DNA of 24,999 bases from a virus: positions 1 to 24,999 of the IMG/VR virus record IMGVR_UViG_3300035698_001071; one strand, given 5' to 3'. Each line of letters begins with the position of its first letter. Positions within the stretch are counted from its first letter, which is position 1. The notes below the pieces were generated by a model that was given only the letters and a program-made list of their open reading frames with translations, had not been told where the DNA came from and did not search any database. A program made the translations under genes and the position numbers. This document shows positions 1 through 7,773 of this stretch, piece by piece.

Positions 1-32
1 AATAAATTGTTTTCTAACTCATACAGAAAAAA

Positions 33-46
33 AGGTAGTATAACCT
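33..46. promoter_or_regulatory. interrupted palindrome AGGTAGTATAACCT
   Basis: This 14-bp sequence has AGGT/ACCT arms and matches 12 of 14 positions with AGGTTGGATAACCT at 5171-5184, which lies before the capsid gene. A third copy lies at 9997-10010 before the tail tube gene. It could be a protein-binding operator, a promoter element or a small RNA hairpin. Function is inferred only from its recurrence in non-coding gaps. Confidence 0.4.
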
Positions 47-120
47 AGTGACATAATATAGAACACCTTATTATTTGCAGCAAGTAAAATAAATAAATAT
101 TGTCTGGTAAAAGATAGAAA

Positions 121-219
121 TTTTCTACATTTTCTACATGTGGCTAAAAGATGGTGTTTTCGTCCAGATAATATAGAAAGATGGTGTTTTGGCTAAAAGA
201 TGGTGTTTTCTACACGTGG
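121..219 (+). repeat. cluster of short direct repeats (iteron-like)
   Basis: AAAGATGGTGTTTT occurs three times, at 147-160, 177-190 and 196-209. The first and third copies extend to the 19-bp unit ggctaaaagatggtgtttt at 142-160 and 191-209. The cluster is bracketed by ttttctacatgtgg at 130-143 and ttttctacacgtgg at 206-219, which differ at one base. A further ttttctacat lies at 121-130, and the inverted form ccacatgtag lies at 494-503, just before the small terminase gene. Repeats of this kind are typical of protein-binding arrays such as terminase recognition sites, replication iterons or operators. The sequence does not tell which. Confidence 0.6.
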
Positions 220-233
220 TAGATTTGGGCAAG

Positions 234-248
234 GGGGGTAGCTCCCCC
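234..248. other. G5/C5 hairpin
   Basis: GGGGG at 234-238 pairs with CCCCC at 244-248 across the five-base loop TAGCT. No T-run follows on either strand, so it is not a classical Rho-independent terminator. It may be part of the packaging or regulatory region. Confidence 0.35.
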
Positions 249-482
249 TATAAATGTGGTGGCGCACACAAATAGGTAAATTTCAAAAAATCTAGCAAAT
301 CTGACAAATCTACCACACACAACCCTACCCCCACGTTCTCCAAACCCAAATGCCCATCGACAAAATATCAAATATATGCCATTATCCACATTCGCCCTTT
401 CCTTTCTATATGGGTAAAGTGAAACCACGAGGGGCAAATCCTAAGAGTTGTTGAGACCATCTTCAGTCCTGACGGTGTGGAT

Positions 483-515
483 TGACTTTTATCACCACAT
501 GTAGCATTCTATATA
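483..515 (+). promoter_or_regulatory. possible sigma70-type promoter before the small terminase gene
   Basis: TTGACT at 483-488 resembles a -35 box. TA-rich sequence (TTCTATATATAT) at 507-516 could supply a -10 box at about 18 bp spacing, though it abuts the ATG at 517 and would give a nearly leaderless transcript. The inverted copy ccacatgtag of an upstream repeat sits between the two boxes at 494-503. The -10 match is weak and the call is tentative. Confidence 0.25.
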
Positions 516-516
516 T

Positions 517-1128
517 ATGACGGAGCAACATACAGTACCTACGACCGCCTATGATTTATTGGAACTTGATGAACGTCAGGTGGTCGATGACTATATTGTA
601 TACGCCGTCAACCTTCAGCATTCTAAACGTCAGCGAATAGCGCACGCTCTTGAGATGCCTATACCTGATGAGTATGTTCGCCGGAGCAAGGGCTTGTTGG
701 CTAAACCGCTGATACGCGCTGCCGTGGCTGAGATTATTAATAAGAAAGCCGGATTGCAAGACCTGAGCCCTGATCGGGTCATTCAGGAACACGAGGCAAT
801 CGCTTTCTCTAATATTGCTGACTTTATGGAGATTGGGGCGTTTGGTGAGGTGAAACTCAAATCTTTGGACAGTATTGATCGAGCGTCACTGGCTGCTGTC
901 AAGAGCATGAAAACCATCCCCAGTCCTTATGGGACGCGTACGGAGATTACATTGTATGACAAACAACCGGCGTTGCGTATACTTACTGAGTTGGTGGGTC
1001 TGGTGGCGTCTGACAAACCGCCAGCGCTTGAGAGCTATGCGAAACCGCCTGAGAGCGCCGAGCAACGTGGTCAAACATCCGAGGCGCAATATGCTGAGTT
1101 ATTAGAGACTACCTCATGCAAGACATAA
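517..1128 (+). CDS. terS: terminase small subunit
   Basis: The protein has 203 residues. It recognises phage DNA for packaging and recruits the large terminase to the portal. The N-terminal part (about 20-75) has the helix-rich, DNA-binding layout of Terminase_2-type small subunits. The middle (about 85-135) has the family's hallmark run with SPDRVI, EHEAIAFSNIADFM and SIDRASLAAVKSM. Position directly before the large terminase supports the call. The ATG at 517 has no good Shine-Dalgarno sequence upstream, only a run of TA repeats, so initiation may be leaderless or weak. The 3' end overlaps the large terminase gene by 13 bases, suggesting coupled translation. Confidence 0.88.
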   Translation: MTEQHTVPTTAYDLLELDERQVVDDYIVYAVNLQHSKRQRIAHALEMPIPDEYVRRSKGLLAKPLIRAAVAEIINKKAGLQDLSPDRVIQEHEAIAFSNIADFMEIGAFGEVKLKSLDSIDRASLAAVKSMKTIPSPYGTRTEITLYDKQPALRILTELVGLVASDKPPALESYAKPPESAEQRGQTSEAQYAELLETTSCKT

Positions 1129-2843
1129 CCGAGTGGAGGGCGTCAGCCGCACGCGTTGCTAATATAGCGACTCGACCGACGCCATTGTCGGCTGAGAACT
1201 GGCCCCCTGACTATGATGCGATTTGGCAATGGCGTGTCAACCGGCTCAAAGAGCTGAGGGCTGATCCTGTATTGTTAGAGTCGTCCATGACGTATTATTC
1301 AACCCGCCCGGTCGAGTTTATTATGGATTGGATGGATACTTATGACCCTCGTAAGACAACGAGCAAGTGGATGCCGTTTGTGTTCTTTGAGAAACAGGTT
1401 GAGCTTGTTGAGTTCCTTGAGGCGCTGGACATGGACCAAGAGTCGGGTCTGATTGAGAAATCACGTGATATGGGGGCTACATGGGTGGCCTGTGCCTACA
1501 CTGTATGGCGGTGGTTATTTGTCAAAGATGATGCGGTTGGTTGGGGATCTCGTAAAGAGGCGCTGGTCGACAAAATTGGCGATCCTGACTCGATATTTGA
1601 GAAAATGCGGTTGTTGATTCGTCGGTTGCCTGACGTGTTCAAGCCGAAGGACTTTAACTGGGCCCGTCACGGTGGTTACATGAAGTTAATCAATCTCAGC
1701 AACGGGTCCATTGCCTCAGGTGAAGCGGGTGACAATATTGGTCGTGGTGGACGTAAATCTATCTACTTCAAAGATGAGGCGGCGCATTATGAACGACCTG
1801 AGAAGATCGAGGCGGCGCTGGGTGACAATACTAATGTTCAGGTAGACATCTCGTCCGTAAATGGGCTGGGCAACGTGTTCCACAAGCGTAGAGAGCATGG
1901 TATCGAGTGGGAGCGTGACAAAATCATTGAGCGCGGGTATGTGCGTATTTTTGTCATGGACTGGCGAGATCATCCGAACAAAACGCAGGAATGGTACGAC
2001 GCACGTAAGGCGAAATATGAACGTGAGGGTATGGCGCATGTGTTTGCACAGGAGGTCGATCGTAATTATTCAGCAGCGGTTAGCAACGTCATCATACCTT
2101 ATGAGTGGATACGAGCGTCGGTCGACGCGCACATTGAGATACCTTATATTGCTGCTGCCACAAAGGATCGGTTGGGGCAGTGGCTTGCTGGGCTCGATGT
2201 GGCAGATGGGGGTAGTGATCGCAACGCTCTGACATTGCGTGAGTGGATCATATGGCGTCATGTTGAAGAATGGGGCAGTCGTGATCCGGGTGTCAGCGCC
2301 CGCCATGCTATCGACGCGTGCCGACCCCATCTGAAACGTATCGCATGTATGTATGACTGCATTGGTGTAGGGTCTGGTGTGAAAACTGAGTATAATCGTC
2401 TAACTCTGGACGAGGGTATTTTTAGGCAAGATGAGCTTCCTTTTTATCCGTGGAATGCTGGCGCCGGAGTATTGCGACCATATGAACGCATCATTCCCGA
2501 CGATGATGAAAGTTTGCTAAATCGAGAGTTCTACGATAACATGAAAGCTCAGGCATGGTGGTCAATTAGGACTCGCTTCTATAAAACGTGGAAAGCAAGG
2601 ACTGAGGGTATTGTGTATCCTGTTGATGAGTTAATAAGCCTTGACAGCAGGATGGCTTTGCTTGAAACTCTGATGAAAGAATTAGCACAACCAACTAGCG
2701 GAACTTCGAGTAGGCTGAAGATGATTGTGAACAAGAAGCCCGAAGGAACTAAGTCACCGAATCTCGCGGATAGTGGTGTTCAGGCGTACTTCCCGATCGA
2801 TAACGAACATATTAAAATTCAGGTAGGGTCTTATGGTCATTAA
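1116..2843 (+). CDS. terL: terminase large subunit (ATPase and nuclease)
   Basis: The protein has 575 residues and is the packaging motor that pumps and cuts DNA at the portal. Residues 115-123 (KSRDMGATW) are a deviant Walker A loop, with the lysine ahead of the arginine rather than after the last glycine. Residues 215-222 (SIYFKDEA) are Walker B with D220 and E221. The RNase H-like nuclease carries acidic residues at D361 (LDVADGG), D414 (MYDCIGVGSG) and D552 (SPNLADSG). All motifs are in the expected order and the length is normal. The gene overlaps terS by 13 bases and the portal gene by 11, typical of a translationally coupled packaging cassette. Confidence 0.95.
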   Translation: MQDITEWRASAARVANIATRPTPLSAENWPPDYDAIWQWRVNRLKELRADPVLLESSMTYYSTRPVEFIMDWMDTYDPRKTTSKWMPFVFFEKQVELVEFLEALDMDQESGLIEKSRDMGATWVACAYTVWRWLFVKDDAVGWGSRKEALVDKIGDPDSIFEKMRLLIRRLPDVFKPKDFNWARHGGYMKLINLSNGSIASGEAGDNIGRGGRKSIYFKDEAAHYERPEKIEAALGDNTNVQVDISSVNGLGNVFHKRREHGIEWERDKIIERGYVRIFVMDWRDHPNKTQEWYDARKAKYEREGMAHVFAQEVDRNYSAAVSNVIIPYEWIRASVDAHIEIPYIAAATKDRLGQWLAGLDVADGGSDRNALTLREWIIWRHVEEWGSRDPGVSARHAIDACRPHLKRIACMYDCIGVGSGVKTEYNRLTLDEGIFRQDELPFYPWNAGAGVLRPYERIIPDDDESLLNREFYDNMKAQAWWSIRTRFYKTWKARTEGIVYPVDELISLDSRMALLETLMKELAQPTSGTSSRLKMIVNKKPEGTKSPNLADSGVQAYFPIDNEHIKIQVGSYGH

Positions 2844-4293
2844 ACAAGAACACCCACTTCTGGCACGAAGTAAAGATATTGCAAAGATGGTTCCTTATTG
2901 GGACAAGGTCACAACAATCGTCGAAGGGTACGAGGCTATCAAAGCCGAGCGTGTGAAGTATTTGCCTAAATTTCCTGATGAGGATAACGACGCATATAAC
3001 TTTCGTTTGCAGACGACTAAATTCACGAACATCTATCGCGATGTATTGGAAGGTTTGTCTACTAAACCGTTTGAGGAAGAAATCAGCCTGATCGGTGGTG
3101 AAGACATCCCGAAAAAGGCGACGGAGTTTATTGAAAACGTAGACGGTGCGGGCAACAACCTGACGATGTTCTCGTCCCTGACATTCTTCAACGGGATCAA
3201 CGAGGCTATTGCGTGGATTTTTGTTGATTACCCTAAAACGACCGGTAAAACGCTTTCTGTAGCCGACGCCAAATCGCGGAATATTCGCCCTTTTTGGTCA
3301 CATATTGTAGCGCGTAATGTACTGGAAGTGACTACTAAGGTGGTAGGTTCCAAGGAGATGATCGTGTATTTCCGGTTGCTTGAACCTGCTGTAAAGGCTG
3401 CCGAGCTGGATCGCGTACGCGTTTTCGAGCGCAGTGACGAAGGTGTTGTCTCGTGGATTTTATATGAGAAACAGGCGTCGTTCACCAAACCTGAAGACGA
3501 GATGATCAAGATTGAAGAGGGTTTCCTGAGCATCACCAGTATCCCGTTCGTCCCATTCATCACAGGTCGTCGCAACGGGCGTAGTTTTGAATTCGCGCCG
3601 GTCATGCGAGATGCTGCTGACTTGCAGATCATCTTGTACCGCAACGAGTCAGGTCTTGAGTTCATCAAGGTCATGGCGGGTTATCCGATGCTTGCAGCTA
3701 ACGGGATGAAACCTGAGATGAGCGAAGACGGTACGCCGAAGAAGGTCAAGGTCGGCCCTATGGCTGTACTATATGGTTTGCCTGATAACAACGGCGGTCA
3801 TGGTGAGTGGAAATTTATCGAGCCGAACGCGAATTCAATGGAACTGCTGCAGAAGGGTATTGTTCAAACCAAGCAAGACCTTCGTGAGCTGGGTCGTCAG
3901 CCGCTTACAGCGCTTTCAAGTCAGTTGACCACTGTTACTACATCTATTGCAGCTGGCAAGGCTCGTAGTGCTGTAACAGCGTGGGCTCTGGCACTCAAGG
4001 ACGCTCTTGAGAACGCGATGGCGATTACGATGGAATATGAGAATATTGGTTATCGACCTGAAGTAAATGTTTACACAGGCTTCGATAATGTTACAGACGA
4101 CGGCAGCGATCTTGACGCACTGAACAAGGCGCGTGACCGTGGTGATATTTCACAGGAAACCTATCTGTTTGAGTACAAACGCCGTAAAGTATTATCGCCG
4201 GAGTTCAATTTTGAGAATGAAATGACTAAAATACTAAACGAATTACCGTCCGAAGAAGATGAGGATGAATCAAACAATCCAGAAGATGCTTGA
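2833..4293 (+). CDS. portal protein (DUF4055-like)
   Basis: The protein has 486 residues, a normal portal length. It forms the dodecameric ring at one capsid vertex through which DNA passes and to which the tail connector binds. The N-terminus (HPLLARSKDIAKMVPYWDKV, then KYLPKFPDEDNDAYNFRL) and the IYRDVLEGLSTKPFEEE segment resemble the DUF4055 phage family. The C-terminus is strongly acidic (EEDEDESNNPEDA). An AGGTAGGG sequence lies just before the ATG at 2833. Its place between large terminase and scaffold is the standard portal position. The portal role is inferred from family resemblance and order. Confidence 0.85.
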   Translation: MVIKQEHPLLARSKDIAKMVPYWDKVTTIVEGYEAIKAERVKYLPKFPDEDNDAYNFRLQTTKFTNIYRDVLEGLSTKPFEEEISLIGGEDIPKKATEFIENVDGAGNNLTMFSSLTFFNGINEAIAWIFVDYPKTTGKTLSVADAKSRNIRPFWSHIVARNVLEVTTKVVGSKEMIVYFRLLEPAVKAAELDRVRVFERSDEGVVSWILYEKQASFTKPEDEMIKIEEGFLSITSIPFVPFITGRRNGRSFEFAPVMRDAADLQIILYRNESGLEFIKVMAGYPMLAANGMKPEMSEDGTPKKVKVGPMAVLYGLPDNNGGHGEWKFIEPNANSMELLQKGIVQTKQDLRELGRQPLTALSSQLTTVTTSIAAGKARSAVTAWALALKDALENAMAITMEYENIGYRPEVNVYTGFDNVTDDGSDLDALNKARDRGDISQETYLFEYKRRKVLSPEFNFENEMTKILNELPSEEDEDESNNPEDA

Positions 4294-4314
4294 TTTAACC
4301 TAGGAGATTAACAA

Positions 4315-5118
4315 ATGAAGAAACTATTATTTTTGAGTGCTTTAACAGCATTCGACAATTCACCGGGCTGGTTGCTCGATAGTGAAGGTCACATGGTTGT
4401 ACGTGACGGCAATCCTGTCTATGTTGACACAGCAGGTCAGGAGAAAGCGTTTGAGCACAATGCTATTTCCGGTCTGAATCGTGAAGCTCAGCTTCATCGT
4501 GAAGAAAAACAGGCGGCTGTTGCAGCTTTGAAGAAATTCGACGGTATCAAAGACCCTGAGTTGGCTATTAAAGCTTTGGAGACTGTTGCACGTTTGGATG
4601 CTAAGACTCTCATCGATTCGGGTGAAGTGGAGAAGGTCAAAGACACCATCCGTTCTGAATTCACAGATCAGTTAACAGCTTCAAACGCTGTTAATAAAGA
4701 CCTGCAATCGCGAATTGATGGTTCACGAATCAAAGATGTGTTTACATCGTCTACTTTCGTAAACAAGAACATCGCCGTACCTCGCGACATGTTCGAAGCT
4801 TCTTTTCGTGATAATTTCAAGATCGAAAACGATGAACTTATCTCACGTGGTAAAGACGGGAACCGTCTTATGAGTAAAGAAAAGCCGGGCGAGTATGCGT
4901 CACCTGAAGAGGCCCTGCGTCTTCTCGTGGACGCTCATCCTCAAAAAGATGTGATCATGAAAGCTGACAGCGGCAATGGTACTGGTGGTGACGGTAACGG
5001 GGGTCATAACCCGAATAAGAGAGTAATCACCCGTGCTGAGTTTGATCTACTGACACCTGCTGACCAAGCGGCAACTTCCGTAAAAGTAAATGCTAAAGAA
5101 ATTACCTTGACTGATTAA
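4315..5118 (+). CDS. capsid scaffold-like protein
   Basis: The protein has 267 residues. It lies between portal and capsid, where the assembly scaffold is normally encoded. It is rich in charged, helix-forming residues (about 45-150). A Gly/Asn-rich linker follows (about 220-235), then a short C-terminal segment, VITRAEFDLLTPADQAA, of the kind found at the end of many phage scaffolds, where a helical tail binds the coat protein. AGGAG at 4302-4306 gives a strong ribosome binding site. No protease motif is visible, so cleavage of the scaffold would need another enzyme. A hydrophobic start (MKKLLFLSALTAF) is odd for a cytoplasmic scaffold but probably not a signal peptide. Confidence 0.72.
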   Translation: MKKLLFLSALTAFDNSPGWLLDSEGHMVVRDGNPVYVDTAGQEKAFEHNAISGLNREAQLHREEKQAAVAALKKFDGIKDPELAIKALETVARLDAKTLIDSGEVEKVKDTIRSEFTDQLTASNAVNKDLQSRIDGSRIKDVFTSSTFVNKNIAVPRDMFEASFRDNFKIENDELISRGKDGNRLMSKEKPGEYASPEEALRLLVDAHPQKDVIMKADSGNGTGGDGNGGHNPNKRVITRAEFDLLTPADQAATSVKVNAKEITLTD

Positions 5119-5157
5119 TAACGCTTCTTTATATTGAAGGAGCATTATTCTGGATTG

Positions 5158-5231
5158 AATAAAGCGCACTAGGTTGGATAACCTAACAAATTTCGGTTAA
5201 ACAATCGGTGCGCTTTATTACCTCTCTTTTT
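5158..5231 (+). terminator. long stem with T-rich tail before the capsid gene
   Basis: AATAAAGCGCAC at 5158-5169 pairs perfectly over 12 bp with GTGCGCTTTATT at 5208-5219, followed by the T-rich tail acctctcttttt. The 38-base loop contains a second hairpin, TAGGTT-GGAT-AACCTA. The shape fits a partial terminator between scaffold and capsid. It could also be a 5' leader structure that stabilises or regulates capsid mRNA. Confidence 0.5.
5171..5184. promoter_or_regulatory. interrupted palindrome AGGTTGGATAACCT
   Basis: This perfect 5-bp inverted repeat with loop GGAT differs at one base from AGGTTGGACAACCT at 9997-10010 before the tail tube gene. It lies in the 145-bp gap before the capsid ATG. 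TTGGAT could act as a -35-like box, but I see no good -10 box 16-18 bp downstream. It may be an operator or an RNA hairpin. Confidence 0.5.
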
Positions 5232-5263
5232 AATGAGTGCGCCACTATACAAAGGTGACACTC

Positions 5264-6466
5264 ATGACTAACAAACTCAAAACATTTAATATTCTGTCTT
5301 CAGCTTATTCCTACGCGAATACTTTGACAGGTCTGATTCCTGATCTTTACGCAGGCATGGACGTCGTTTCTCGCGAGCAAGTGGGTTTCATCCCATCTGT
5401 AATGCGTGACAGCTCCGCTGAACGCGCCGCTGTAGGCGAGCCTGTGAAATATCATATCGCTCCTGCTTCAGCAGCTGTTGATATTACACCAGCAATGGCG
5501 ATCCCTGAACCTGCCGATCAAACAATCGGAGTCGGTTCAATGACAATCAGTAAAGCACGCTCTGTTGCGTTCGGCTGGACTGGTGAAGAACAGAAGGGTC
5601 TTAACAACGGCGTTGGCTATCTCAGCGTTCAAGCCGACATGTTTGCTCAAGGTCTTCGCACCTTGGTGAATGAGATGGAATCAGATTTGGCTGTTGAAGC
5701 TTATCTGAATGCATCCCGAGCTTGGGGCACTGCTGGTACCACTCCTTTCGGTACTAACACTGGCGAAGCTGCTCAGTTGAAGAAAATCTTAGATGATAAC
5801 GGTGCGCCTTTAACCGGTCGTGCTTTGATCTGCGATACTTCAGCAGGCGCATCGCTTCGTACATTGGGTCAGCTTAATAAAGTGAACGAAGCTGGTACAA
5901 GTATGACTCTGCGTGATGGTCAATTAGGCGATCTTGCAGGCTTCTACGTTAAAGAGTCAGCTCAGACCGTAAACCACACCAAAGGTACTGGCGCTTCCGC
6001 AACCACCAACGCAGCCGGTTACGCAATCGGTGATACAGTGCTTACACTTGCTTCAGCAGGTACTGGTACGATCCTCGCAGGTGATTACATCACTCTGGCA
6101 GGTGATACCAACAAGTATCTTGTTGTTGCCGGTGACGCAGACGTTTCAGGCGGTGGCACTATTACTCTTGCTGCTCCTGGCTTACGTATCGCGATTACTA
6201 CGTCTGCTACAGCAATCACATTGATAGCATCATCTTCACGCAGTATTGCGTTTAGCCCTAATGCCATCCATCTTGTTGCACGTGCTCCTGCACTGCCTCA
6301 AGGCGGTGACGCTGCCATCGATCGCTTCATGTTGACTGACCCTCGTTCGGGTATGACTTTTGAAGTGTCTCTCTACGCTGGTTATAAGAAAATCCGCGCA
6401 GAAGTCGGCCTCGCATGGGGTGTACACGCTAGTAAAAGTGAGCATATCGCTGCGCTGCTTGGTTAA
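5264..6466 (+). CDS. major capsid protein (P22 coat-like, HK97 fold)
   Basis: The protein has 400 residues from the ATG at 5264. An in-frame GTG at 5237 is possible, but AAAGGTG at 5251-5257 sits at ideal distance from 5264. The N-terminal part (ANTLTGLIPDLYAGMDVVSREQ shortened: TLTGLIPDLY, DVVSREQVGFIP) and the C-terminus (YAGYKKIRAEVGLAWGVHAS) match the P22 gp5-like coat family. Residues about 250-320 are rich in Gly, Thr and Val with an ILAGDYITLAGDTNKYLVV run, as expected for the inserted beta-barrel domain of this coat family. It builds the icosahedral shell around the scaffold. It is flanked by two structured intergenic gaps, consistent with separate control of a highly expressed gene. 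Confidence 0.9.
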   Translation: MTNKLKTFNILSSAYSYANTLTGLIPDLYAGMDVVSREQVGFIPSVMRDSSAERAAVGEPVKYHIAPASAAVDITPAMAIPEPADQTIGVGSMTISKARSVAFGWTGEEQKGLNNGVGYLSVQADMFAQGLRTLVNEMESDLAVEAYLNASRAWGTAGTTPFGTNTGEAAQLKKILDDNGAPLTGRALICDTSAGASLRTLGQLNKVNEAGTSMTLRDGQLGDLAGFYVKESAQTVNHTKGTGASATTNAAGYAIGDTVLTLASAGTGTILAGDYITLAGDTNKYLVVAGDADVSGGGTITLAAPGLRIAITTSATAITLIASSSRSIAFSPNAIHLVARAPALPQGGDAAIDRFMLTDPRSGMTFEVSLYAGYKKIRAEVGLAWGVHASKSEHIAALLG

Positions 6467-6472
6467 TCTCCC

Positions 6473-6527
6473 AGAGCAATGATATTTTCCCCAGAGTGGA
6501 TCGCTCCTTCACTCTGGGGGATGCTCT
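6473..6527. other. two-tier hairpin after the capsid gene
   Basis: CCCCAGAGTG at 6489-6498 pairs perfectly with CACTCTGGGG at 6510-6519 around an 11-base loop. An outer AGAGCA/TGCTCT pairing at 6473-6478 and 6522-6527 adds a second tier. No U-run follows, so this is not a standard Rho-independent terminator. A role in protecting the 3' end of capsid mRNA, or in partial termination, fits the position right after the capsid stop codon. Confidence 0.55.
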
Positions 6528-6564
6528 ACCTAAATTTTAACATGACAACCTAAAGGACGATAAA

Positions 6565-6903
6565 ATGAGCGAAAGATGCCCCACCATTACAATTCTGCGA
6601 GGTAAAATGCCCGTAGCAATCAACCTGACCGATTATGATGAGAAAAAAGACAAGCTTTTCGTCGGTGCAGAAACAGATGCTCCGGCAGATGTATCATCAG
6701 AACCTGCGGTTGATCCTGAAGTTTCAACCCCGGTCGTCACCGCCCCTGTCGCATACACTGTGGGTGAGAAGAAAAAACGCGGCAAACCAAGTGAATTCGT
6801 AATCCTCGGCGCTGATAAGAAATCCGCTACCAAGGATGTATACGCAACGGAAGCAGCCGCTAAAGCAGCGATTGAAACACTGCTGACACCTAAAGCTGAG
6901 TAA
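6565..6903 (+). CDS. small head-associated protein of unknown function
   Basis: The protein has 112 residues. The N-terminus (PVAINLTDYDEKKDKLF) resembles small proteins often encoded directly after phage capsid genes. A low-complexity acidic and Pro/Val-rich middle (about 36-68) is followed by a Lys-rich stretch (GEKKKRGK) and a short alanine-rich C-terminal helix. AAAGGACG at 6552-6559 is a good ribosome binding site for the ATG at 6565. An alternative start is the ATG for residue 14. Function is not known. Decoration or head completion is a guess from position. Confidence 0.6.
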   Translation: MSERCPTITILRGKMPVAINLTDYDEKKDKLFVGAETDAPADVSSEPAVDPEVSTPVVTAPVAYTVGEKKKRGKPSEFVILGADKKSATKDVYATEAAAKAAIETLLTPKAE

Positions 6904-6907
6904 AAAT

Positions 6908-7414
6908 ATGTACGGAGACGCAACAAGTTTTGACACATACTTAGTCGCTCGTGGTAAAGCCATACCGGTAGGTTGGGACACGGCTGACAAGAATGCTGCC
7001 ATACTTGTCGCGTCCGAGTGGATTGACTCAGTTTTTGGTCTGTCTTTCATCGGATATAAGAAAGATGGTTTTACACAAGCTCGTGAATGGCCTCGCACAT
7101 CGGCGACTGTTTACGAGAACGATCAAACCTACACATACGGTGATACTGTTGTTCCTGAACGCGTGCTGAACGCAACTTATGAAGCTGCTTTTCGTGAGGC
7201 CACGACACCTGGTTTGTTGCATAAGGACTTCACCCCTGAAAAATATAAGAGCGTTAAGATCGACGGTGCTGTTGGTGTCAATTACGCAGGCTTCTCGCAA
7301 TCTTATGAATCGCAAATTCAAATGCCTGTGATCGAAGCGATCCTCCGCCCGCTGATTGATCCGAGTTCATCTCATGCTTCGAGTGGTCAAGCAGGTAAGT
7401 CAGAACGCGTATGA
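6908..7414 (+). CDS. head-tail adaptor (DnaT-like domain family)
   Basis: The protein has 168 residues. The opening MYGDATSFDTYLVARG, the helix with AAILVASEWIDSVF and the REWPRTSATVY segment match phage proteins annotated as putative DnaT-like ssDNA-binding proteins. In virion gene clusters these act as the first head-completion ring under the portal. The gene lies between the small head protein and the putative stopper, the usual adaptor position, and its stop overlaps the next start (ATGA). I favour a structural adaptor over a replication role. Confidence 0.7.
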   Translation: MYGDATSFDTYLVARGKAIPVGWDTADKNAAILVASEWIDSVFGLSFIGYKKDGFTQAREWPRTSATVYENDQTYTYGDTVVPERVLNATYEAAFREATTPGLLHKDFTPEKYKSVKIDGAVGVNYAGFSQSYESQIQMPVIEAILRPLIDPSSSHASSGQAGKSERV

Positions 7415-7764
7415 GCATCTATGAAGAAATGCAAGCTGTGGTTCAAGAACTGTTCGGAGAATTCTCGCAAGGAACCATAAATCTGATTCAGGTCACTACA
7501 GGAGCGGGTACGCCTGATGAGCCTGGGGTGTCTACAGAAACCACTCACAGCTTGAATGCTACCGCAAAAGGTGTATGCTATAAGTATGTAAAAGACGGTT
7601 TAGCGGTAACTACCGATCTCGAAGTGACCGCTGCTGTCGTAGATGGTGTGACACCGGCGAAGAATGATTTCATTGAGATCGACGGTTCTCGCTATAAGAT
7701 CATAGAAGACGTGAGTTCTCCCGCCGCAGGCACTAAAGTAGCGTGGAAATTTCTCGTTCGTTAG
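7411..7764 (+). CDS. putative head closure (stopper) protein
   Basis: The protein has 117 residues and is predicted all-beta. It ends with the IEIDGSRYKIIEDVSSPAAGTKVAWKFLVR pattern (shown here in parts: FIEIDGSRYKII, KVAWKFLVR) typical of small phage head-tail connector barrels, where a 'variable then ID-G-x-RY-x-I' edge recurs. It follows the adaptor with a 4-base ATGA overlap, as adaptor and stopper genes usually do. The stopper role is inferred from fold pattern and order. Confidence 0.6.
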   Translation: MSIYEEMQAVVQELFGEFSQGTINLIQVTTGAGTPDEPGVSTETTHSLNATAKGVCYKYVKDGLAVTTDLEVTAAVVDGVTPAKNDFIEIDGSRYKIIEDVSSPAAGTKVAWKFLVR

Positions 7765-7773
7765 TGAGGAATT

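Larger units (their letters stand above)
1..516. other. AT-rich non-coding region before the terminase genes
   Basis: I see no convincing coding region here. The strip holds an interrupted palindrome at 33-46, direct repeats at 121-219, a G5/C5 hairpin at 234-248 and a pyrimidine-rich top strand at about 300-360. It lies directly upstream of the small terminase gene, where many phages keep the packaging recognition site (cos or pac). A control region for the + strand operon is an equally good reading. A 75-codon - strand ORF at 210-437 has no recognisable motif and I do not accept it. Confidence 0.7.

Noticed and set aside
121-219. CRISPR array
   Set aside because: The repeats are only 14-19 bp with irregular short spacing (30 and 19 bp) and no unique spacers of constant length.
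210-437. 75-codon - strand ORF in the left non-coding region
   Set aside because: No recognisable motif, no good ribosome binding site, odd composition and overlap with palindromes and repeats. It is most likely chance.
1458-1487. Defective terminase ATPase because the usual P-loop lysine is absent
   Set aside because: A lysine lies just before the Ser-Arg, as in the deviant Walker A of other large terminases such as lambda gpA, and all other motifs are intact.
3228-3674. 148-codon - strand ORF inside the portal gene
   Set aside because: It lies fully antisense to a well-supported gene and its Ser/Arg-rich product reads as a shadow of the portal codons.
5237-5263. Upstream GTG start for the capsid protein
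   Set aside because: AAAGGTG sits at ideal distance from the ATG at 5264, while the GTG has no comparable ribosome binding site.
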